Below, one piece after another: positions 42,948 through 53,095 of a stretch of DNA of 64,000 bases. The notes beneath the pieces are model-generated. The model did no database searches and had not been told where the DNA came from. It saw only the letters and a program-made list of their open reading frames with translations. Numbering within the stretch: position 1 is the first letter of the stretch; every line of letters starts with the position of its first letter. The DNA is from Promicromonospora sp. MEB111 (GTDB lineage: Bacteria; Actinomycetota; Actinomycetes; Actinomycetales; Cellulomonadaceae). Made by a program: the position numbers and the translations under genes. Location: the NCBI RefSeq assembly GCF_030209445.1, contig NZ_JARVSD010000016.1, positions 248,001-312,000 on the forward strand, read 5' to 3'.

Positions 42948-44558
42948 TCAGTCACGGTGGGTGCGGATCTTGTCGGGCCAGGCCAGCGCGATGCCGAGGG
43001 TGTCGCTCAGCAGGCGCTGGTAGTCGGCCAGCCGCGCGGGGTCGCTGCGCACCTTGCGGGGCGGCAGGCCGCGGTCCAGGCAGAACGCCACGAGCGCCCC
43101 GACGGCCTCGCCGATGCCCCACTCCACGGGGTGCAGCCGGTAGCAGCCGTTGGTGATGTGCGTCGTGCCGATGTTCTTGCCCGCGGGCAGCAGGTTCTCC
43201 ACCCGCACCGGGACGAGGGCGCCGAGCGGCACCTGGAACGGGTACGCCTCGATGTCCACGTAGGTGCGGCCGGCGGTGCTGGGGTGCAGGTCGATCCGGT
43301 AGCGGCCCAGGCCCACGGTGTCGGGAAAGATCTCGCTGCCCGCGCCGTCGGGCCTCGCCTGCACGCCCACGTGCTGCTCGGTGACGGTCAGCTCCGCCTT
43401 GATGCGGCGGGCCTCGCGGATGTAGGGGGTCTTGGCCAGACCGTCCGGCGTGCCGGTCACGTCGGGGCGCAGGCGCAGTCCGGGGTAGCCGGTACCGCCG
43501 TCGGGGCGGGGTGCCTCGGTCTGGAGCCAGTGCAGGAACGAGAGCGACAGCTCGCGCGCGCCCGCGAGCGCCGCCGCGCGGGCGGCGTCGTCGACGCCGG
43601 GGCCGAGCAGGGGCGCCGCCCAGTAGTCGATCTGGGGCCAGTTGACGATCGTGACGTCGCCAACCGCGCCGCCGGCGAAGTTCTCGCGGGCCAGGACGCG
43701 GCGGAAGGTCCACAGCGGGAAGTGGGCGTTGCGGGCGTGGTCGGCCTCGAACAGGCGCGAGGTACGCGGCTCGAGGGTGATGGGCACGACGTCGTCGAAG
43801 GAGAGCTGCGGGCCGGGCCAGAAGGGGGCCACGGCGGTGCGCCAGTGGGCGTAGCCGGCAGGCCGACCCACGGTGTGGTCCTCGCCGGGCCGGTGCTCCA
43901 GGGCGAAGCACCAGGAGATCGCCTGCTGGTCGAGGGGGTCGGCGACGGCGGGGGCGTGCGGCTCGCCGGTCTCGTCGCGGCCCTCGGCGCCGACCACGTG
44001 CTCGACCGCGGCGAGCTCCAGCAGGTCGCCGAGCTCGGTGGCGTCCACGACGTAGTCGGCGTGCACGGTGGTCTCGTGGCCGTCGCGGGTGTCGCGCAGG
44101 GTGACGGCGTCCACCTCGTCGCCGGAGGTGTGGGCGGCGGTGGGCTCGTGACACAGCAGCAGCTCGATCTGCCCGCCGGCGCGCCAGGGCGCGATCATCT
44201 CCTCCAGCACGGCGGCCGCGACGCGCGGCTCGTGGCACAGGTGGCTGACGATGCCGAGGCCGGGGTCGAGCAGGGGGTCCGCGGCGGCGCGCGGCGTCAG
44301 GGGGTAGTTGCGGCGGTAGTAGTCGCGCACCCGACGGCGCAGCTCGGCGTAGCCGGGCGGGGCGTAGCCGTCCTCGATCCACGTGTGCTCGTCCGGGGGC
44401 ACGGCCTGCGCGGTGAGCTGGCCGCCGAGCCAGTCGGTGGGCTCGGTCAGCACCACCCGCCGGCCCAGCCGGGCCGCGGTCAGTGCGGCGGCCACGCCGC
44501 CCAGCCCGCCGCCCACGATCAGCACGTCCGTCTTGCGCTCGCTCGTACCCGCGCTCAT
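42948..44558 (-). CDS. FAD-dependent oxidoreductase (PF12831 type)
   Basis: The 536-residue product starts VLIVGGGLGGVAAALTAARLGRRVVLTEPTDWLGGQLTAQAV, the FAD-binding motif of the FAD_oxidored family. The late THITNGCYRLHPVEWGIGEAVGALVAFCL segment completes the flavin fold. No signal peptide. It is the last gene of the importer operon; its ATG overlaps the LacI stop by four bases. Family members appear in glycan-use clusters, where they may oxidise an imported sugar; the substrate is unknown. Confidence 0.82.
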   Translation of the reverse strand: MSAGTSERKTDVLIVGGGLGGVAAALTAARLGRRVVLTEPTDWLGGQLTAQAVPPDEHTWIEDGYAPPGYAELRRRVRDYYRRNYPLTPRAAADPLLDPGLGIVSHLCHEPRVAAAVLEEMIAPWRAGGQIELLLCHEPTAAHTSGDEVDAVTLRDTRDGHETTVHADYVVDATELGDLLELAAVEHVVGAEGRDETGEPHAPAVADPLDQQAISWCFALEHRPGEDHTVGRPAGYAHWRTAVAPFWPGPQLSFDDVVPITLEPRTSRLFEADHARNAHFPLWTFRRVLARENFAGGAVGDVTIVNWPQIDYWAAPLLGPGVDDAARAAALAGARELSLSFLHWLQTEAPRPDGGTGYPGLRLRPDVTGTPDGLAKTPYIREARRIKAELTVTEQHVGVQARPDGAGSEIFPDTVGLGRYRIDLHPSTAGRTYVDIEAYPFQVPLGALVPVRVENLLPAGKNIGTTHITNGCYRLHPVEWGIGEAVGALVAFCLDRGLPPRKVRSDPARLADYQRLLSDTLGIALAWPDKIRTHRD

Positions 44559-45637
44559 ACGGTGCTCCCCCTCGTGTCTCCTGATGGTCCGGCCGGCGGC
44601 GCGGCCACGGTCTCTCCCTCGACGACGACGCACTCCACGAGCACGTCCGCGACCGGCTCGCCGGGCTCGTCGAGCATGCCGACGAGCGTGTCGATGGCGA
44701 GGCGGCCCACCTCGCGGCGCGGGATCTGCAGGCAGTCCCAGCGCACGGGGGCGTCGGGCGCGACGCCCTCCAGCACGGCGACGGAGACATCGCGCGGCAC
44801 GGTCAGCCCGCGGTCCGCCAGGCCGTCGGCCAGCGGGTGGGCCAGCCATTCGGCGTCGGCGACGACGGCGGTGACCTCGCCCGTGGCGACCGCGTCGAGC
44901 CAGGCGGCATCGAGGCGTCCCTCCTCCAGGCCAGGGCTCGCCGGCGAGACGTCCCGCAGGCCGCGCCGCGCGACGGCGGACTCGTAGCCCCGCCGCCGGT
45001 CGGCGTAGGACTCCTCCTCGATGCCGGCGCGCAGGTAGCCGATCCGCTCGTGCCCGAGGTCGGCCAGCCGGTCGACGATCGCGGCGGCGGCCGACTCGTA
45101 GTCGGGCACGACGCACGTGATGCGTGTGCCGGGCACCTCGCGGCGGCCGATGTGCACGAAGGGGTAGCCGTCGGCCTCGAGGCGGGCCAGCTCGGCGCGG
45201 TCGGCGGCGACGCCGAGCAGCACCGCGCCGTCGGCCACGTTGAGGCGGTTGACGCCGTCGCGGTAGACGCGGCGCCGTCCGTCGCTGCCACCCGTGGAGG
45301 TGAACAGCACCAGGTCGTGGTCGATCTCCTCGGCCCGCTCCTCGATGCCGAGCAGGAACTCGAAGTAGAAGTCCTCGCGCGCCCGCGGGAACACCGCCTC
45401 GAAGGTGTGCACGCCGAGCAGGCGGTTGCGGCCGGTGCGCAGCTTGCGCGCCGTCGGGTTGGGCACGTAGCCCAGCTCCTTGATCGCGTCCTGGATGCGC
45501 CGGACGGTGGCCTCCGGGATGCGCGCGGCGTCCGTGTCGCCGCCGATCACGCGGGACACGGCGGACTGCGAGACGCCGGCCAGCCGCGCGACGTCGGACT
45601 GGCGGGGCGCCCGGGCACGGCGCGGGGTGGTGGTCAC
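44555..45637 (-). CDS. LacI-family repressor of the importer operon
   Basis: In the 360-residue product, the N-terminal DNA-binding domain reads SDVARLAGVSQSAVSRVIGG, with the hinge region at about 50-65. A periplasmic-binding-protein-like sensor domain follows (DLGHERIGYLRAGIEEESYADRRRGYESAV). The start is GTG at 45637, four bases inside the ATPase gene. Because it is inside the operon it probably controls, it would be self-regulating. The candidate operators are at 51469-51488 and 51511-51530. The ligand is likely an oligosaccharide brought in by the transporter. Confidence 0.88.
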   Translation of the reverse strand: MTTTPRRARAPRQSDVARLAGVSQSAVSRVIGGDTDAARIPEATVRRIQDAIKELGYVPNPTARKLRTGRNRLLGVHTFEAVFPRAREDFYFEFLLGIEERAEEIDHDLVLFTSTGGSDGRRRVYRDGVNRLNVADGAVLLGVAADRAELARLEADGYPFVHIGRREVPGTRITCVVPDYESAAAAIVDRLADLGHERIGYLRAGIEEESYADRRRGYESAVARRGLRDVSPASPGLEEGRLDAAWLDAVATGEVTAVVADAEWLAHPLADGLADRGLTVPRDVSVAVLEGVAPDAPVRWDCLQIPRREVGRLAIDTLVGMLDEPGEPVADVLVECVVVEGETVAAPPAGPSGDTRGSTV

Positions 45638-46689
45638 TCGTTCTCCTGTGTCTTCTGGTGCAGCCAGCAGCGGGCCCAGCGGCCGTCGCCGAGGTCGGTG
45701 CGCGGCGGTGCCTGCGTGCGGCACACGTCCATGGCGAACGGGCAGCGCGGGTGGAACCGGCAGCCGGACGGCGGGTCGATCAGGCTGGGCGGCTCGCCCA
45801 GGCCGTCCGCGTCGGCGTCGAACAGGGCCGCCCGGTCGCGCGCCCCGCGGCCCGGGTCGGGCGAGGACTCCACCAGCAGCCTCGTGTACGGGTGCTGCGG
45901 GTCGGCGATGACCTGCTCCTTGGGCCCGCCCTCGACCATCTCCCCGGCGTACATCACCACGATGTCGTCGCACAGGTAGCGGGCGCTGGCGATGTCGTGC
46001 GTGATGTAGAGCAGCGCGAGCCCGTCCTCGGTGCGCAGCCGGTCGAGCAGGTTGAGCATCTCCAGGCGGATCGACACGTCGAGCATCGAGATGGGCTCGT
46101 CGCCGAGCAGCACCTTGGGCTCGACGGCCAGCGCACGCGCGATGACGACGCGCTGCCGCTGCCCGCCGGAGAGCTCGTGCGGAAACTTGTCCACGAACTG
46201 CTCGGTGGGCGTCAGGGCCACGCGCTCCAGCAGCTCGCGCACCCGCCGGTCCAGCTCGGCCCGGCCGCGCACCCCGTGGTGCAGCTTGAGGGGCCGCTCC
46301 AGGTTGTGCCGCACCCGGTGCAGCGGGTTCAGGGAGCCGAACGGGTCCTGGAAGACGATCTGCACGTCCTTGTGGTAGCCACGCTCCACCCGCCCGCGCC
46401 GCTGCCGGACGGTTACGCCCTCCAGGGCGATCTCGCCGCTGGTCGGGGCGTAGAAACCGGCCAGCAGCCGGGCCAGCGTCGTCTTGCCGCTGCCGGACTC
46501 CCCCACCAAGGCGACCACGCGGCCGCGGTGCAGCGCCAGCGTGGCGCCCTCCACGGCGCGCACCACCGAGCGGGCGCCCACGGCCGAGCGCACCTCGAAG
46601 TGCTTGGTCACGTCCACGGCCTCCAGGACCGGGGTGTCCGGGGCGGGGGCGCCGGGGGCGGACGGCGCGGGCACCGTGGTCGCGGTCAT
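45634..46689 (-). CDS. Opp/Dpp-type ABC importer ATPase (OppF-like)
   Basis: In the 351-residue product, Walker A is LVGESGSGKTTLARLL, the signature ELSGGQRQRV, Walker B LLGDEPISMLDVS, and there is a THD H-loop. The C-terminal oligo_HPY zinc-like Cys set is CRFHPRCPFAMDVC. It pairs with the OppD-like gene upstream (four-base overlap). Oligo_HPY ATPases serve peptide or oligosaccharide importers; the LacI partner favours sugar. Confidence 0.88.
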   Translation of the reverse strand: MTATTVPAPSAPGAPAPDTPVLEAVDVTKHFEVRSAVGARSVVRAVEGATLALHRGRVVALVGESGSGKTTLARLLAGFYAPTSGEIALEGVTVRQRRGRVERGYHKDVQIVFQDPFGSLNPLHRVRHNLERPLKLHHGVRGRAELDRRVRELLERVALTPTEQFVDKFPHELSGGQRQRVVIARALAVEPKVLLGDEPISMLDVSIRLEMLNLLDRLRTEDGLALLYITHDIASARYLCDDIVVMYAGEMVEGGPKEQVIADPQHPYTRLLVESSPDPGRGARDRAALFDADADGLGEPPSLIDPPSGCRFHPRCPFAMDVCRTQAPPRTDLGDGRWARCWLHQKTQENE

Positions 46690-47776
46690 CGGGCTCCTCC
46701 TGTGCTGGTGCCGGGTGCCGGCTGCGGTCTCTGCGTCGGGTCGTGCAGCCGGCACGCGACGGCGTGCCCGCCCTTCGTGACCAGCTCCGGCAGGTGCGTG
46801 TCGCACCCCTCGAACCGGGCCGCGCACCGCGGGTGGAACGGGCAGCCCGACGGCGGACGGCGCAGGTCGGGCGGCGTGCCCGGGATCCCGGTGAGCCGCC
46901 GCAGGGGCGCGCGCAGCGGCGGGAACGAGTCGCGCAGCCCGCGGGTGTAGGGATGGCGCGGGTCGTCGTAGAGCTCCGACGCGGTGCCGAGCTCCACGAT
47001 GCGCCCGGCGTACATGATGGCGATGCGGTCGGCGAGCTCCAGCAACAGGGACAGGTCGTGCGTCACGAAGACGACGGCGAACCCCAGCGTCCGGCGCAGC
47101 CGCAGCACCTGGGCCAGGATCTGCCGCTGCATGACGACGTCGACCGCGGTCGTCGGCTCGTCCATCACGACCAGCTCCGGACCGCACGCGAGCGCGAGCG
47201 CGATGCTGGCGCGCTGCCGCATGCCACCCGACAGCTCGTGCGGGTAGCTGCGCGCCCGGTCCCCCGAGATGCCCACGGTCGCCAGCAGCTCGGCCGCGCG
47301 CGCCCAGGCGGCGTCGTTGCCCAGGGACCGGTCGTGGGTGCGCAGCGCGTCGGCGAACTGCGCGCCGAGCCGCATCACGGGGTTGAGGGCGTCCATGGCG
47401 CTCTGCAGCACGATGGACAGGGAGGTCCAGCGCAGCGCCCGCAGCGCCCTGGGGCTCGCGGTGACCAGGTCGACGGCGGCCCCGCCGTCGCGCGGCTGGA
47501 ACACGATGCTGCCCGCGGTGGTGACGGCGGGCGGCCGCTGCAACCGGGTCAGGGCCGTGATCAGGGTGGACTTGCCGGAGCCCGACTCCCCCGCCACGCC
47601 GAGGATCTCGCCGCGGCGCAGGGTGAAGGTGACATCGGCGCAGGCGCGCACGGGGTCGCCGTCGGTCACGTACTCGACGGTGAGGCCGGTGACGCGCAGG
47701 ACGTCGCCGTCGGCTCCCCGCGCGGCGGTGGTCCCGGCGTCGTCGTGATCGGTGTCGGACATGATCTGGGTGACCA

Positions 47777-47777
<1 letters not shown>
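46686..47777 (-). CDS. Opp/Dpp-type ABC importer ATPase (OppD-like)
   Basis: In the 363-residue product, Walker A is VAGESGSGKSTLITAL, signature ELSGGMRQRASIALAL, Walker B LVVMDEPTTAVDVVMQ, and the C-terminal Cys set is CPFHPRC. VLQSAMDALNPVMRLG around the Q-loop differs from peptide OppD consensus. The ATG at 47777 shares one base with the upstream stop (TGATG) and follows GGAG; a second ATG is at 47762. Confidence 0.86.
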
Positions 47778-48673
<896 letters not shown>

Positions 48674-48678
48674 GGCGC

Positions 48679-49749
48679 TCACCCCTGTTCCCGGATGCGG
48701 GGGTCGAGCACCACGTACAGGGAGTCGGCCAGGAGGTTGGCGAGCAGGGTCGCGAGCGTCACGATGAGAAAGACCCCCTGCATCATCGGGTAGTCGCGCT
48801 TGTTGAGGGACTCGAACAGCAGGTAGCCGATGCCGGGGTAGCTGAACACCGTCTCGGTCAGCAGTGCCCCGCCGATCACGCCGCCGAGCGCCATGGCGAA
48901 GCCGGTGAAGCTCGGCAGCATGGCGTTGCGGGCGGCGTAGCGCAGGATGACGCGGCCGCGGGAGAGGCCCTTGGCCTGGGCGAGCAGCACGTAGTCCTCC
49001 CGGACGGTCGTGACCGTCATGTTCCGCATGCCCAGCAGCCAGCCGCCGAACGCGGAGAACACGATGGTCGCGGCGGGCAGCGCCCCGTAGTGCATGACCG
49101 AGGCCAGGAACGGCAGGTTGAACCCCTCGGCGAGGTTGGCGTCGTAGCCGCCCGACAGGGGGAACCAGCCGAGCACGAACCCGAACACCCACAGGGCCAG
49201 CAGCGCGACCCAGAAGTACGGCACGGACGACAGGAACGCCGTCAGCGGCGTGAGGATCGAGTCGAGCCGGCTGCCGGCCTTCCACCCGGCGATCACGCCG
49301 AGGCCCGTGCCGAGCACGAACGCGAGCACGGTGGTGGTGCCGACCAGCAGCAGCGTCCAGGGCAGCGCCTGAAGGACGAGCTCGCTCACCGGCACGGGAA
49401 AGTTGACGACGGAGACGCCGAGGTCGAACCGGGCGAGCTGCCCCAGGTACGCGAGGAACTGCTCGCCGAGGTTCTGGTCGGGGTCGCCGAAGATCGCCCG
49501 GATGCTCTCCAGGGTCTCCGGCGGCACCTGCTGCCCGCTGACCCGCTGCAGCTCCTCCACGATGGCGGAGGACGGGTCCCCCGGCATCAGGCGCGGCAGC
49601 AGGAAGTTGAGCACGATCGCTGCGGCGGCGGCCGCGGCGTAGAAGCCCAGCCGGCGCAGCAGGAACCCCCAGCGGCGCACGGCCCGCACCGCCGCGGGCG
49701 GGCCGCCCGGTGCCGTGCGCACCGGGGCGGGCGCCTCCGTCGTCGTCAT
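48679..49749 (-). CDS. Opp/Dpp-type ABC importer permease (DppB-like)
   Basis: In the 356-residue product, the first helix follows RRLGFYAAAAAAAIVLNFLLPRLMPGDP, the OppB/DppB N-terminus. The permease domain has EDYVLLAQAKGLSRGRVILRYAARNAMLPS as the EAA loop. Six helices. It lies 2 bases after the binding-protein gene and forms the channel with the DppC-like partner. Confidence 0.88.
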   Translation of the reverse strand: MTTTEAPAPVRTAPGGPPAAVRAVRRWGFLLRRLGFYAAAAAAAIVLNFLLPRLMPGDPSSAIVEELQRVSGQQVPPETLESIRAIFGDPDQNLGEQFLAYLGQLARFDLGVSVVNFPVPVSELVLQALPWTLLLVGTTTVLAFVLGTGLGVIAGWKAGSRLDSILTPLTAFLSSVPYFWVALLALWVFGFVLGWFPLSGGYDANLAEGFNLPFLASVMHYGALPAATIVFSAFGGWLLGMRNMTVTTVREDYVLLAQAKGLSRGRVILRYAARNAMLPSFTGFAMALGGVIGGALLTETVFSYPGIGYLLFESLNKRDYPMMQGVFLIVTLATLLANLLADSLYVVLDPRIREQG

Positions 49750-49751
49750 GG

Positions 49752-51413
49752 TCAGCCCTCCGCCGGCTCGAGGCCGAGCAGCGTGAGGATGAGGTCCGGC
49801 CCCATCCCGACGAAGGGGATGTGGTCGAAGTTGTCCGGCGTGGGCCAGCCCGACCAGCGGGTCGCGTTGATCTCGACGAAGTAGAAGTTGTCGTACAGCG
49901 GGCTGAACGGCACCTCGTCCACGACGAGCTCCTGCATCCGCAGGCCCAGCTCCTTCAGCTCGGCCTCGTCGTCGGTGCTCTCCATCGCCGCGATGATCTC
50001 GTCGGCCTCAGGGTTCGAGAAGCGGCCCTGGTTGAGCGTCGCCTTCTCCCCCACCGGCACCACGAAGTCGCCGTCCAGGAAGCCGTAGACGCCGTAGATG
50101 CCGGCGCCGCCCGTGGATGCCGCGGTGATGTCGAAGTCGCCGAGGTTCATCGCGTCGTAGTAGCCGGCGGTGGGCTGCCCGGCGGGCTTGACCTCGACGC
50201 CGAGCGTGTCGCGCCAGCCGTTGATGAGGATGTCGGCGTAGCTGCCCCAGGCCCAGTCGTTGTTGAACAGGATGGTGGGCTGGTAGCTCTCGCCGTCCTT
50301 GACCAGGGCGCCGTCCTTCACGGTCCAGCCGCCGTCGGCCAGCTCGGCCTTGGCGGCCTCTGCGTCGACGGGCCACGGCTCGGCGAGCTCCGGGTTGATC
50401 CAGTCGGCGTAGACCGTGGCGTTGAGCCCGGTGGGTCCCGCCTCGGTGCCGGGACGCTGCAGCGTGGTGGTGATGGCGGTGCGGTCCATGGTCATGGCCA
50501 GCGCGCGGCGCACGTGGACGTCGTCGAACGGTGGCCGGCCGGCGTTGAACATGGCCGACATCGCGCCGCCGTTCGGGTAGAGCTGGTACAGGTTGTGCTC
50601 CGGGTCCTTGGCCGTGTACTCCTGCTCGCCGTTGGCCCAGGAGCCCTGCGCGATGTCGATGTCCCCGCGCAGGAGCTGCGCCTTGGCGGCGTCCGCGCTG
50701 GTGGGGATGATCTTGTAGGTGGACATGGGCAGCTCGCCGCCCCAGTAGTCGTCCCGCGCGGTGAGCGTGACCTGCTGGGGCTTGAACTCCGCGAGGGTGA
50801 ACGGCCCGGTGCCGACGGGCTCGGGGTTGGTCCAGGTGTTGAGGTCCTGGTCGCGCCAGATGTGCTCGGGCACCATCGGCAGCAGGATGTTGGCGAACTG
50901 CTTGACCGTGGCGAACGACGGCTCCGCGAACGTGACCGTGAACGTCAGGTCGTCCACCTTCTCGGCCCGCTCGTAGGTGACGCCCGCGATCGAGAACTCC
51001 GGCTGCTCGATCGGCAGGTTCAGCGAGAAGACGGCGTCGTCGGCCGTGAAGGGCTCGCCGTCCGAGAACGTGACGCCGTCGCGCAGGTGCACCGTGAGCG
51101 TGGTGCCGGCGTCGTCGAACTCCCAGCTCTCCGCGAGCCACGGCTCGACCACGGCGCCGTTGCTGTAGTCGACGCGCATGAGCGGCTCGTAGACCAGCTC
51201 CATGTTGGGCGCCTTGTCGACGGCGGGGCCCACCACGTTGTAGTTGTGGACGAACGTGGTGCCGCCGTCCGTCTTGCCGTAGATCATCGTGTCGTCACGC
51301 CCGCCCGCGGTCCCGTCGCCGGACGACGAGCCGCCCGCACAGGCCGAGGTGAGCAGGACGAGTGAGACGACCAGCGCTGAAACGCGCCGCCCGAACGATC
51401 GTGCGTGTCCCAT
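49752..51413 (-). CDS. Solute-binding lipoprotein of the Opp-type importer (SBP_bac_5)
   Basis: In the 553-residue product, the lipobox LTSAC puts the lipidated Cys at position 25. The mature protein is a family-5 binding protein: VYEPLMRVDYSNGAVVEPWLAESWEFDDAGTTLTVHLRDGVTFSDGEPFTADDAVFSL, VGTGPFTL, and RRALAMTMDR. The ATG follows GGAAGGGAT. First gene of the seven-gene operon, downstream of a near-consensus promoter with LacI-like operators. The ligand is probably an oligosaccharide released by secreted glycanases. Confidence 0.9.
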   Translation of the reverse strand: MGHARSFGRRVSALVVSLVLLTSACAGGSSSGDGTAGGRDDTMIYGKTDGGTTFVHNYNVVGPAVDKAPNMELVYEPLMRVDYSNGAVVEPWLAESWEFDDAGTTLTVHLRDGVTFSDGEPFTADDAVFSLNLPIEQPEFSIAGVTYERAEKVDDLTFTVTFAEPSFATVKQFANILLPMVPEHIWRDQDLNTWTNPEPVGTGPFTLAEFKPQQVTLTARDDYWGGELPMSTYKIIPTSADAAKAQLLRGDIDIAQGSWANGEQEYTAKDPEHNLYQLYPNGGAMSAMFNAGRPPFDDVHVRRALAMTMDRTAITTTLQRPGTEAGPTGLNATVYADWINPELAEPWPVDAEAAKAELADGGWTVKDGALVKDGESYQPTILFNNDWAWGSYADILINGWRDTLGVEVKPAGQPTAGYYDAMNLGDFDITAASTGGAGIYGVYGFLDGDFVVPVGEKATLNQGRFSNPEADEIIAAMESTDDEAELKELGLRMQELVVDEVPFSPLYDNFYFVEINATRWSGWPTPDNFDHIPFVGMGPDLILTLLGLEPAEG

Positions 51414-51468
51414 GCCAGATCCCTTCCGCTTCGTCGAGGTGGATCACCGCGCATACGCTGCGCATTCT

Positions 51469-51488
51469 CTGCTCATACGTATGAGCAG
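51469..51488. promoter_or_regulatory. LacI-type operator O1 of the importer operon
   Basis: CTGCTCATACGTATGAGCAG is a perfect 20-bp palindrome with the central CG typical of LacI sites. It lies in the 5' untranslated region, centred 42 bases from O2, four helical turns, so one tetramer or two dimers could bridge both. Confidence 0.8.
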
Positions 51489-51510
51489 CGACTCGCGACG
51501 GTGCGGAGGG

Positions 51511-51530
51511 TTGCTCTTACGTATGAGCGA
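51511..51530. promoter_or_regulatory. LacI-type operator O2 overlapping the transcription start
   Basis: TTGCTCTTACGTATGAGCGA matches O1 at 16 of 20 positions. The core 51513-51528 is palindromic with one mismatch. It begins 3 bases downstream of the -10 box and covers the expected start near 51526, so binding would block initiation. Confidence 0.78.
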
Positions 51531-51532
51531 GG

Positions 51533-51562
51533 ACATTAGGGGCGGGCCGGGCGGGGTGTCAA
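51533..51562 (-). promoter_or_regulatory. Near-consensus promoter of the importer operon
   Basis: On the minus strand, TTGACA (51562-51557), an 18-base GC-only spacer and TAATGT (51538-51533) give a strong housekeeping promoter. Transcription would start near 51526 and leave a leader of about 113 bases. Confidence 0.75.
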
Positions 51563-51595
51563 CACCTTGGGGGTAGGAGGTTTGGAGCGGGAGGC

Positions 51596-52048
51596 TCAGG
51601 GGACCTGGCGGGCCTCGGGCGGCATCTCGTCGTCGATCGCCGCCTGCACGAACTGCATCAGGGAGTGCTCCGGACCGATCGTGAACCGCTTGGAGACCTT
51701 GAAGACGGGGTACGCGCCGTACTGGGCGCTCTGCACCAGCGCGGTGCGCTGGTCCGCGTCGTAGGACCAGTGCGCGCCGGCGCCGTTCCGCACGACCACC
51801 TCGCCGACGTACGCGCCCATGCCGAGACTGAAACCCTTGTCGAGATCGGCCGGCGATGCCGACTCCAGCAGGCTCTGGATCAGAACCTCGAGTGCTGTGA
51901 TCGACTCGACCGTGTAGTCGAAGAGGTCGGAGGCACGAGAGCTCTGGACGAACTCGTCCGCGAGGCGGCGCATGAGCTCCGCCATCTCCCCGTCGCTGGG
52001 CGGGCGGACGTCGTCCGTTTCCTTGGGCTTCCTGCGCCACCATGCCAT
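51596..52048 (-). CDS. Hypothetical protein, 150 residues
   Basis: Starts MAWWRRKPKETDD; soluble, acidic, with a central segment DLDKGFSLGMGAYVGEVVVRNGAGAHWSYDA that looks like a conserved alpha/beta domain of unnamed actinobacterial proteins. No signal peptide or membrane helix. A single-gene unit, divergent from the PARG gene. I cannot assign a function. Confidence 0.7.
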   Translation of the reverse strand: MAWWRRKPKETDDVRPPSDGEMAELMRRLADEFVQSSRASDLFDYTVESITALEVLIQSLLESASPADLDKGFSLGMGAYVGEVVVRNGAGAHWSYDADQRTALVQSAQYGAYPVFKVSKRFTIGPEHSLMQFVQAAIDDEMPPEARQVP

Positions 52049-52166
52049 GCGGTCATCATGTCAGGGTGATGAGGGGGTGCGATTTCGGACGGAAAGCACA
52101 ACGGTCCGGCGGTCAGCTCGCACGTTGATTGACCGGCCGCGTTTCCGGCGACCAGTATTGCGGGCT

Positions 52167-52997
52167 GTGACCTCGTCGAACAGGAGCCGGGACCGGTTTC
52201 GCGCCCTCGCGGCCGAGACCATGGACGCCGTCCGCGCCGGAAGCTACAGCGCAGGTGAGCGGCGTGTCGACATCGCCGACCAGGTCGCCGCCGCCGCCGC
52301 CGGGACGCGCCTGATCCTCCCCGGCACACCGCTGTCCGAGGGCGCCGCCTGGTCCGGCCCCACCACGGTCGAGGTGCGCGACGAGTCGAGCCTGGCGGCG
52401 GCGCGGCGCCTCGGCCCGGGCACCGCCTGCCTGGTCTTCGCCTCGGCCCGCAACCCGGGCGGCGGGTTCCTCAACGGCGCCCAGGCCCAGGAGGAGGCGA
52501 TCGCGCGCAGCTCGGCGCTGTACGCCACCCAGACCAGCGCGCCCGAGTTCTACGAGCACCACCGCCGCGAGACGTCCCTGCTCTACAGCGACCGGGTCAT
52601 CCTCTCGCCCGACGTCCCGGTCATCCGGGACGACGACGGCGTCCTGCTCGCCGAGCCCTACCCGGTCACCTTCCTGACGGCGGCGGCGCCGAACCTGTCC
52701 GCGATCGAGCGCAACCAGCCCCCCGCGGTGGGCGAGGTCAGGGCCACGCTCGCCCGCCGGGCCGCGCGGGTGCTCGACGTGGCCGCCGCCCATGGCAGCC
52801 GCCGGATCGTCCTCGGCGCCTGGGGCTGCGGAGTGTTCGGCAACGACCCTGCCGACGTCGCTTCTGCCTTCGCCGAGGCCCTGGCCGAGCGGCCGAGGTT
52901 CGAGCACGTCACCTTCGCGATCCTCGATGCGCGGCCCGGGCAGCCGGTGCTCGGAGCCTTCGAGAAGCGGTTGCGAACGGCGTATGAGGGCGCCTGA
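52167..52997 (+). CDS. Microbial-type poly(ADP-ribose) glycohydrolase (TIGR02452/DUF2263)
   Basis: The 276-residue product carries the PARG signature: N96-PGGG (98-100), then FLNGAQAQEE with catalytic glutamates at 109-110. A macrodomain-like core follows, ending in VLGAWGCGVFGNDPADVASAF. Bacterial PARGs remove poly(ADP-ribose) chains. GTG 52167 is chosen as the first start before conserved sequence; no ribosome site is clear. No PARP-like gene is visible in the window, so its substrate source is unknown. Confidence 0.87.
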   Translation: MTSSNRSRDRFRALAAETMDAVRAGSYSAGERRVDIADQVAAAAAGTRLILPGTPLSEGAAWSGPTTVEVRDESSLAAARRLGPGTACLVFASARNPGGGFLNGAQAQEEAIARSSALYATQTSAPEFYEHHRRETSLLYSDRVILSPDVPVIRDDDGVLLAEPYPVTFLTAAAPNLSAIERNQPPAVGEVRATLARRAARVLDVAAAHGSRRIVLGAWGCGVFGNDPADVASAFAEALAERPRFEHVTFAILDARPGQPVLGAFEKRLRTAYEGA

Positions 52998-52999
52998 CG

Positions 53000-53090
53000 C
53001 CCTCGCCGTCGGTGCCGGCGGCTTCGAAGGTCACCTCGATGTCGGCACCGGCGACCCGGACCTCAGGGTGCGCCGGGTGGTCCGGGCCAG
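53000..53090 (-). pseudogene. Possible coding scrap downstream of the SDR gene
   Basis: On the minus strand this stretch reads HPEVRVAGADIEVTFEAAGTDGEGV with GC-rich third positions typical of real coding DNA here, but it has no start and runs into the opposing PARG gene end. It may be the remnant of a lost gene. The evidence is only codon pattern and a protein-like sequence. Confidence 0.3.
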
Positions 53091-53095
53091 ATGAC

